Of a DNA stretch of 56,812 nt, positions 51,791 through 56,812 are shown piece after piece. Source of the DNA: F23-B02 sp963625685 (lineage in GTDB: Bacteria > Bacillota > Clostridia > Oscillospirales > Oscillospiraceae); the NCBI GenBank assembly GCA_963625685.1, contig CAVFTR010000011.1:1-56812 (forward strand), written 5' to 3'. The position numbers and the translations under genes are program-made. The stretch's first letter is position 1. Every line of letters begins with the position of its first letter. Below the pieces are notes generated by a model. That model was not told the origin of the DNA and ran no database searches. It saw only the letters and a program-made list of their open reading frames with translations.

Positions 51791-54700
51791 CTATTTATTC
51801 AGCGCGCGGTAGATGAAGGTGACGACCTGGGCGCGGGTGCAGGGCGCGTCGGGGGAGAAGGTAGTGGCGCCCGTGCCGAGGGTTATGCCCCGGCCGGCGG
51901 CCCAGACGACGGCGCCGCGGTAATATGCGCCGGACGCGACGTCGAAGAAGCGGCAGTGCCCGTCTGCCGCCGGTGAGCCCGCCGCACGGTGGAGGAAGGT
52001 CACTATCTGCGCGCGGGTGCAGGGCGCGTACGGCGAGAAGGCAGCGCCGCCCGTGCCGCGCGTTATGCCGCATTCATAGGCCCACTGGACGGCCCTGTAA
52101 AAGCTGTCGTCGGGGCTCACGTCCGTAAAGCTCACGGCGGCCTTCGCCTCGGGCATGCCCGCCGCGCGCCAGAGGAACAGGACTATCTGGTAGCGCGTGC
52201 AGCTCTCGTCGGGCGAGAAGGTGTCGGTCCCGGTGCCGTTGGTGACGCCGTTTTTAACGGCCCACTGCACCGCGTCGTAGTAAAACGCGCCGCTCTTAAC
52301 GTCGCGGAACACGGGGACGGCGGCCGACTCCGGCTCCTTTGCGCCGCAGACCGTGCATTTTCCGCCGGAGTATCTGTGCCCGAGCGCATCGACGGCCCTG
52401 CCGGGCTCTACAATATCTCCGCATCTCGTGCACAGAAGATCGCCGCTGTAGCCGGCCTCCGCGCAGCCCGCGGCCTTTAAGCCGCGCAGCTCGGTCGCGT
52501 GTCCGAGTGCGTAGATGACGCCGCCGCTTTTGAATACCCTGCCGCAGATAGAGCAGGTCTCGTCGCCGCTGTAGCCGCCCTTGAGGCAGCCGGCGGCGCG
52601 CGCACCGCTCAGCTCCGTCTTGTGCTCCAGCGCGCTCACATAGTCCTTCGTGTAGCACTCGCCGCAGGAGCAGCTGTAGGTCGTAAAGCCCTCCGAGCCG
52701 CAGGTCGGTGCGGTGACGGCGGCCCTGAACTCGTGCTCGTGCGCCGAGTCGCGGCTCGGGTCGAGTATGCCGCAGCGCGTGCAGATACCGTCCCTGTAGC
52801 TGTGACCGAGAGGGGCCTTGTAGCTGCCCTCCTTTTTATCCCCGCAGGCGCAGGCGCTGAGGGTATAGCCGCGCTCGGTGCAGGCAGGCGCGATGACCGT
52901 GTCGGTGTAGCTGTGGACATGGTCCGTGCGTGTATAGCTCTTTTCGGCCTCCTTTATCTCCGCGCCGCCGCCCTCTGTCTCGATCCTGCCGAAATCCGTG
53001 TCGCTGCCGGCGTAGTCTATCGTTTTGAGCGCGCAGCCGGAAAACGCGTCCTTTTTTATGTGCGACACGCTCTTTGGCAGCGTCAGCTTTTCAAGAGATG
53101 TGCAGCCGGAAAAGGCCTCCTCCGGTATGACCGTTACCCCGCCGGGTACCGTTATCTCCCGCAGCGAGGCGCAGCCGGAGAACACTGCCTTGCCGAGCGT
53201 CGTGACGCTGTCGGGTATGCTTATCTCCTCGAGCGCCGCGCAGCCGGAGAAGAGCGAGGCCTCGAGCCTTGTGAGGTTCTGCGAGAGCCTTACGCTCTTA
53301 AGATTTTTGCAGCCGGAAAACGCGCCCTCGCCGATGGAGGTGACGGAGTCCGGCACCGTGAGGCTCACAAGCCGAGCTCCGGCGAAGGCGCGAGCCGCTA
53401 TGCTCCCCACCGTTCCCGGCACGGCGTAGGAGCCGCCGGCCCTCGCGGCGGGATAGCTCAAAAGCTTCAGCTTTCCCGCGTCAAACAGCACGCCGTTATC
53501 CGAGGCGTAGGCGGGGTTTCCGGCCGCGACGTTGTAGACGGCAAGCGAGGCGCAGCCGGAAAAGGCCTTGAGGTCGAGCTCCGTGACGCTTGCGGGAAGG
53601 CTCACGCTCCTGAGCGCCGTGCAGTCTGCAAAATTGCCGCTGCCGACCGCCGTAACGCCGTCTTCGAGCACAAGGGCGATTATCCTGCCGGTGTAGGCCT
53701 GCCAGGGCTCGGAGCTTCCGTCTATGGGAACGGCAGAGAGCGCGCCCTCGCCGCTCACGGTCAGCGTTCCGCTGTGCGTGAGCGTCCAGCGGAGGCCGCC
53801 CGCCGCGCCCTCCGCGAGCGTATCTGAGCGCTGCTGTCCGCAGACGCTGCACACGCCGCCGTTATACGTGTGCGCGGCCGGCTCGCTTGTCTTATTGCAG
53901 GATGTACACTTATGCCAGTGGCTCTCGCCGTCGCTGCTCCAAGAGTCAGCGAAGCTGCACTCATGCACCTCCTTAGTGCCCTTAAACGCATTCTCGCCAA
54001 CGCTCACGTCCTCGGGCAGCTCCGGCTTTTGGAGGGAGGCGCAGCCGGAGAACGCCTCGGCTCCGATGCTCTCAAGGCCGGCCGGCAGCTGCACGCTTTC
54101 AAGCTTCGTGCAGTTTGTAAAGGCGTTTGCGCCGATGCTTTTTACACTCTGCGGTATAGCTATCGCTTTGAGCTGCTTACAGCCGGAAAACAGGCTTTCG
54201 GACAGCTCCGTGAGGCCCTGCGGCAGATAGATATCCGAAAGCCCCTCGCATGAAGAAAAAGCGCCCGACCCGATGCTTTTTACGCTCTCGGGGATCGAAA
54301 CGCTTTTGAGATATTCATTTTTCGCAAAGGCCCGTGCCGCGATCGCCGTTGTGCCGGCCGTCACCGTATAGCTCTCGCCCGTCTTGCACGCTGGATAGCA
54401 GATGAGCTCGCTTGCCCTGTACAATACGCCGTCGTATGCCGCAAAGCTCGTGTTTCCGGCATCGACGGTGATAGAGGTGAGCGCCGTGCAGCCGGTGAGT
54501 GCGCCGTCGCCTATACCCGTTACATCAGCGCCTATCTCGACGGCTGTTATCCTATCCGCATACGTGCTCCAGGGCATGACCCCTCCGTCGTCAGGGGACA
54601 CGTCGCCGCTCAGCGTCAGAACGCCACTGCGCGTGAGAGACCATCCGCCGCCCCCGGCGAGCGTTTCGGGAAGCTGCCTGCTACAGACGGTGCAGGCATC

Positions 54701-55558
54701 TCCGCCATTGTCCGTGTGCGCGGCCTCGTCTTGCTTCTCGCCGCAGCCGGTGCAGGCGTGCCAGTGGCTTTCACCGTCGCTGCTCCACGAAGCGGCAAAG
54801 GAGCAGACATGCCCTGTGCAGCTTACCTGCACCCCGGACGGCAGCTCAACATTTGCGGTAAGCTTTTCCCACTGCTCCGCTGTGCCGCCGAAGCTGACGC
54901 TGCTTATGCTCGTGTCGGAAAAAGCGCCTGCTCCGATGCTTTTTACGCTGTCCGGGATCGAAACGCTTTTGAGATATGTATTGCCCGCAAAGGCATTTGC
55001 GGCGATAGACGTCGTATCGTTTGCAACGGTATACTCTGTGCCTTCCTTTGCAGCCGGATAGCATATAAGCTCTTTTGCCTTGTACAATACACCTTTGTCC
55101 GACGAAAAGCTCCCGTTTCCCTCGGCGACGGTGATGGACGTGAGACAGGCACAGTCGGAGAAAGCTCCCGCACCGATAGTATTCACGGCAGCGGGTATGG
55201 CAAGCTCCGAGACGCAGGACAGCTCGAACGCATGCGCGCCGATGCTCTCGAGAGTGGTGGGAAGCTCAAAGCTTGCTGCCATGCATAGGTAAAAAGCATA
55301 TGCCCCGATGCTTGTTACGCCCTGCTGTATTATGACATTTGAAACGTCACTTTCCGCCCATGGCGCAGAGCTTTCTTCGCCGTAATCTTCCATTTTACCG
55401 CTGCCGGAGATCGTCAGCGTACCGCCGTCCGACAGCGTCCATGTCAATTTTTCTCCGCATTTTTGTCCTGCTTCTTCGTTTGCAGCCAATGCGCCGACCG
55501 GCAGGATCGTCAGAAGCATCAGCAGTGCGAGCGTCAAGCTCAATGACCTTTGTTTCAT
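51791..55558 (-). CDS. Giant BspA-type leucine-rich repeat surface protein with SLH domains
   Basis: A 1255-residue secreted protein. Signal peptide about 1-25 (ending VGALAAN). Two or three large modules follow, each opening with a W-x-LxxxGTLTxSGxG segment and continuing with LRR_5 repeats of the form S.T.IG..AFSGC..L..I..P..V. Between modules lie short Cys/His motifs such as CTGCGEKQDEAAHT and CTVCSRQ, spaced like zinc knuckles. A Cys/His-rich region about 890-1070 precedes three SLH domains (about 1080-1255). It would be displayed on the wall; BspA-type repeats often bind host or bacterial surfaces. GGAGGAAATT ribosome site; promoter at 55602-55630. Confidence 0.9.
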   Translation of the reverse strand: MKQRSLSLTLALLMLLTILPVGALAANEEAGQKCGEKLTWTLSDGGTLTISGSGKMEDYGEESSAPWAESDVSNVIIQQGVTSIGAYAFYLCMAASFELPTTLESIGAHAFELSCVSELAIPAAVNTIGAGAFSDCACLTSITVAEGNGSFSSDKGVLYKAKELICYPAAKEGTEYTVANDTTSIAANAFAGNTYLKSVSIPDSVKSIGAGAFSDTSISSVSFGGTAEQWEKLTANVELPSGVQVSCTGHVCSFAASWSSDGESHWHACTGCGEKQDEAAHTDNGGDACTVCSRQLPETLAGGGGWSLTRSGVLTLSGDVSPDDGGVMPWSTYADRITAVEIGADVTGIGDGALTGCTALTSITVDAGNTSFAAYDGVLYRASELICYPACKTGESYTVTAGTTAIAARAFAKNEYLKSVSIPESVKSIGSGAFSSCEGLSDIYLPQGLTELSESLFSGCKQLKAIAIPQSVKSIGANAFTNCTKLESVQLPAGLESIGAEAFSGCASLQKPELPEDVSVGENAFKGTKEVHECSFADSWSSDGESHWHKCTSCNKTSEPAAHTYNGGVCSVCGQQRSDTLAEGAAGGLRWTLTHSGTLTVSGEGALSAVPIDGSSEPWQAYTGRIIALVLEDGVTAVGSGNFADCTALRSVSLPASVTELDLKAFSGCASLAVYNVAAGNPAYASDNGVLFDAGKLKLLSYPAARAGGSYAVPGTVGSIAARAFAGARLVSLTVPDSVTSIGEGAFSGCKNLKSVRLSQNLTRLEASLFSGCAALEEISIPDSVTTLGKAVFSGCASLREITVPGGVTVIPEEAFSGCTSLEKLTLPKSVSHIKKDAFSGCALKTIDYAGSDTDFGRIETEGGGAEIKEAEKSYTRTDHVHSYTDTVIAPACTERGYTLSACACGDKKEGSYKAPLGHSYRDGICTRCGILDPSRDSAHEHEFRAAVTAPTCGSEGFTTYSCSCGECYTKDYVSALEHKTELSGARAAGCLKGGYSGDETCSICGRVFKSGGVIYALGHATELRGLKAAGCAEAGYSGDLLCTRCGDIVEPGRAVDALGHRYSGGKCTVCGAKEPESAAVPVFRDVKSGAFYYDAVQWAVKNGVTNGTGTDTFSPDESCTRYQIVLFLWRAAGMPEAKAAVSFTDVSPDDSFYRAVQWAYECGITRGTGGAAFSPYAPCTRAQIVTFLHRAAGSPAADGHCRFFDVASGAYYRGAVVWAAGRGITLGTGATTFSPDAPCTRAQVVTFIYRALNK

Positions 55559-55601
55559 AATTTCCTCCTGGCATTTATATATTTTTGGGTCCGCCAGAAA
55601 T

Positions 55602-55630
55602 ATTTTACCAAAATCTTCGTTTTCGTTTAA
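55602..55630 (-). promoter_or_regulatory. Promoter of the LRR/SLH gene
   Basis: Minus strand: -35 TTAAAC (55630-55625), 17-bp spacer, -10 TAAAAT (55607-55602). Confidence 0.5.
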
Positions 55631-55715
55631 TCTCGCCGTTTCAACGAAAAGCATCAGTCACATTTGTGCTATATGTCCAATTATTCGCCACACAGCCGCA
55701 TCCGCTCATATTTGC

Positions 55716-55744
55716 GTGACAAGCGGCAGAACGTTTGTTATAAT
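55716..55744 (+). promoter_or_regulatory. Promoter without an intact downstream gene
   Basis: -35 GTGACA (55716-55721), 17-bp spacer, -10 TATAAT (55739-55744); a second TATAAT overlaps at 55744-55749. Confidence 0.55.
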
Positions 55745-55781
55745 ATAATGTTACTGTTTGCCGACCGGAAATGAGGGCTGC

Positions 55782-55902
55782 ATGAAACAGTCGAATAATA
55801 AAAAAATCCCGTGACGATAACACGGAAGGCAAGAGCCACAGCATAGGGGATCAGAAAAAGCTGCTCATCAAGGCGGCAAAGGAAAGCGCTGCGGCGCTAT
55901 AG
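55782..55902 (+). pseudogene. Possible frameshifted short gene
   Basis: An ATG with GAGGG upstream opens MKQSNNKK and then meets a stop after a run of seven A. If one A is removed, the frame continues SRDDNTEGKSHSIGDQKK and ends ...AAKESAAAL at TAG 55900-55902, giving about 39 residues. A good promoter lies 40 bp upstream. Not recognised. It may be a decayed gene or an untranslated RNA. Confidence 0.3.
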
Positions 55903-56057
55903 ACAAAGAATAGCATCACGCATTTGCTCTCTAAAGATGAAACTCGCTTTCCCTCAATAACTATCGCATTCCCGTAATTTGAGTGATATTTTAAGGGAAA
56001 GCATATTGAAATACGAGAATGCCCTTGTCCGTATGAGCGTCGCTGTTTGCAACCGCC

Positions 56058-56675
56058 TTACCCAAAGAAATGCTGCTTCATATCTGAGACACCGCCATCC
56101 TTATCGCAGAACCACTCGTAATCAGAGTGGCAATTCTGGCAATGAGCAATTACATCGAAGCCGCCGGGTGAATGTCCGTTGTCGGTAATGCTCATGACCT
56201 CCAAGGGCTTCCCACAGGTTGGGCAAGGTCTAATTTTTCTTGCCTGACGATGGGCACGCTCTCTCTGCTCTGTTTCAAGTGCATCTAAAAGACCCTGCCA
56301 AAGATTCGGATTCGGCTCGTGTTCTGCGTAATCTTCAAAATACCGTCTAATCTCATCGGTAGCCAGTACGAGAAACTTATCATCCAGAAGCTGAAGATGA
56401 CGCTTGATATAATCGGAAACCACCACAGGCATACAAGTGTTTCTGCCCATCGCATGCCGCATTGCCGCCAGCAGGATCAAACGAAAGTCAGAGTCGCAGA
56501 TCGGTGCGAGTAGCTCCTGAGGGAACAGCAGAAACTCCTTGCCATTGTTCATGAATACGCGCAGCGGCCGCTGTTCCTCCGTTACCAGATTCAATAGGCT
56601 GTTGGCTCAATCCTTCAGTTCATCAATGGTGATCGATTCATAGTCTTGAAACGGGTTTGCTTCATAATTCATCAT
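56058..56675 (-). pseudogene. Zinc-ribbon hypothetical gene interrupted by in-frame TGA
   Basis: The minus strand has a start at 56675 (or 56672) with GGAGG upstream, coding MNYEANPFQDYESITIDELKD. It then meets TGA at 56607-56609. The same frame continues without further stops (ANSLLNLVTEEQRPLRVF...) to 56058, giving about 205 residues in all. The C-terminal part has CPTCGKPLEV and CQNCHSDYEWFC, a zinc ribbon. TGG to TGA at a tryptophan is the simplest explanation. If the downstream part is expressed alone, TTG 56594 or ATG 56549 would be its start, both without a ribosome site. The lower GC suggests another mobile region begins here. Confidence 0.55.
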
Positions 56676-56812
56676 CTGACCTCCAATCAATTTGTCCTCA
56701 TAATGAGGTGTTGGCATTGTAGCTCTGACTGCCCGGAGGTTCAACTGTTTCTTTCGCGCTTGAAAAGAAATTGAATAGAGTCGGAATTCGTGCGGATTTA
56801 TCATTTTCTTGC

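Noticed and set aside
56058..56675. Selenocysteine at the in-frame TGA
   Set aside because: No selenoprotein-type redox motif (U near C) surrounds it and I see no SECIS-like hairpin just after it. A tryptophan-to-stop change is simpler.

Overview
The window looks like chromosome from a GC-rich, endospore-forming, strictly anaerobic Clostridia (Oscillospiraceae/Ruminococcaceae-like). The evidence is a YpeB germination protein, the [FeFe]-hydrogenase maturation set HydE/F/G with its TM1266-type regulator, rubrerythrin plus desulfoferrodoxin, a membrane pyrophosphatase, and several S-layer-homology (SLH) surface proteins. The left ~14.4 kb is a mobile-element remnant, visibly more AT-rich in its central part.

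Region 1 (1-14433), mobile element with a defence island. A tRNA-Ser(CGA) 3' half (48-103) sits beside a C-terminal tyrosine-recombinase fragment. Next come two degenerate tandem-repeat arrays (701-1250 and 1428-1975), a small element gene and tnpV. The cargo is one co-directional operon (2842-12908): XRE-type HTH regulator, a fusion of two complete 5-methylcytosine methyltransferases, a type IIG-like nuclease/N6-adenine methyltransferase, Vsr, Mrr, a third 5mC methyltransferase and a MORC/MutL-like GHKL ATPase. Two small element genes (DUF6809-like and an HTH protein) follow. A second, different tRNA-Ser(CGA) 3' half (14376-14433) ends the element. Both tRNA halves start at the same anticodon-loop position. 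This island is the best candidate for an undescribed system.

Region 2 (14434-25965), core genes: TetR regulator and aminotransferase (divergent), two tandem CNNM/CorC-type membrane proteins, a WYL regulator facing a small zinc-motif protein and a SWIM-domain protein across a palindromic operator, ypeB, a ZIP transporter, a lipoprotein and a membrane-anchored protein.

Region 3 (26172-37550): SLH-anchored 5'-nucleotidase, SDR reductase, heterodimeric ABC exporter, PlsC-like acyltransferase, membrane pyrophosphatase and an M23 peptidase with a coiled-coil domain.

Region 4 (37561-43750): remnant of an SLH gene, a Fur-family regulator-ferritin-ZIP operon with a palindromic operator in its promoter, and a hydrogenase-maturation operon (TM1266-like, hydE, hydG, hydF in transcription order) preceded by a ~115-nt leader that looks structured.

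Region 5 (43952-56812): SLH protein, then a nine-gene leftward redox operon (rubrerythrin, desulfoferrodoxin, QueD-like protein, Fur-family, TetR, membrane protein, 26-aa membrane peptide, CcdA, TlpA-like), a 1255-aa BspA-type leucine-rich-repeat/SLH protein, and at the right edge a gene interrupted by an in-frame TGA in lower-GC sequence.
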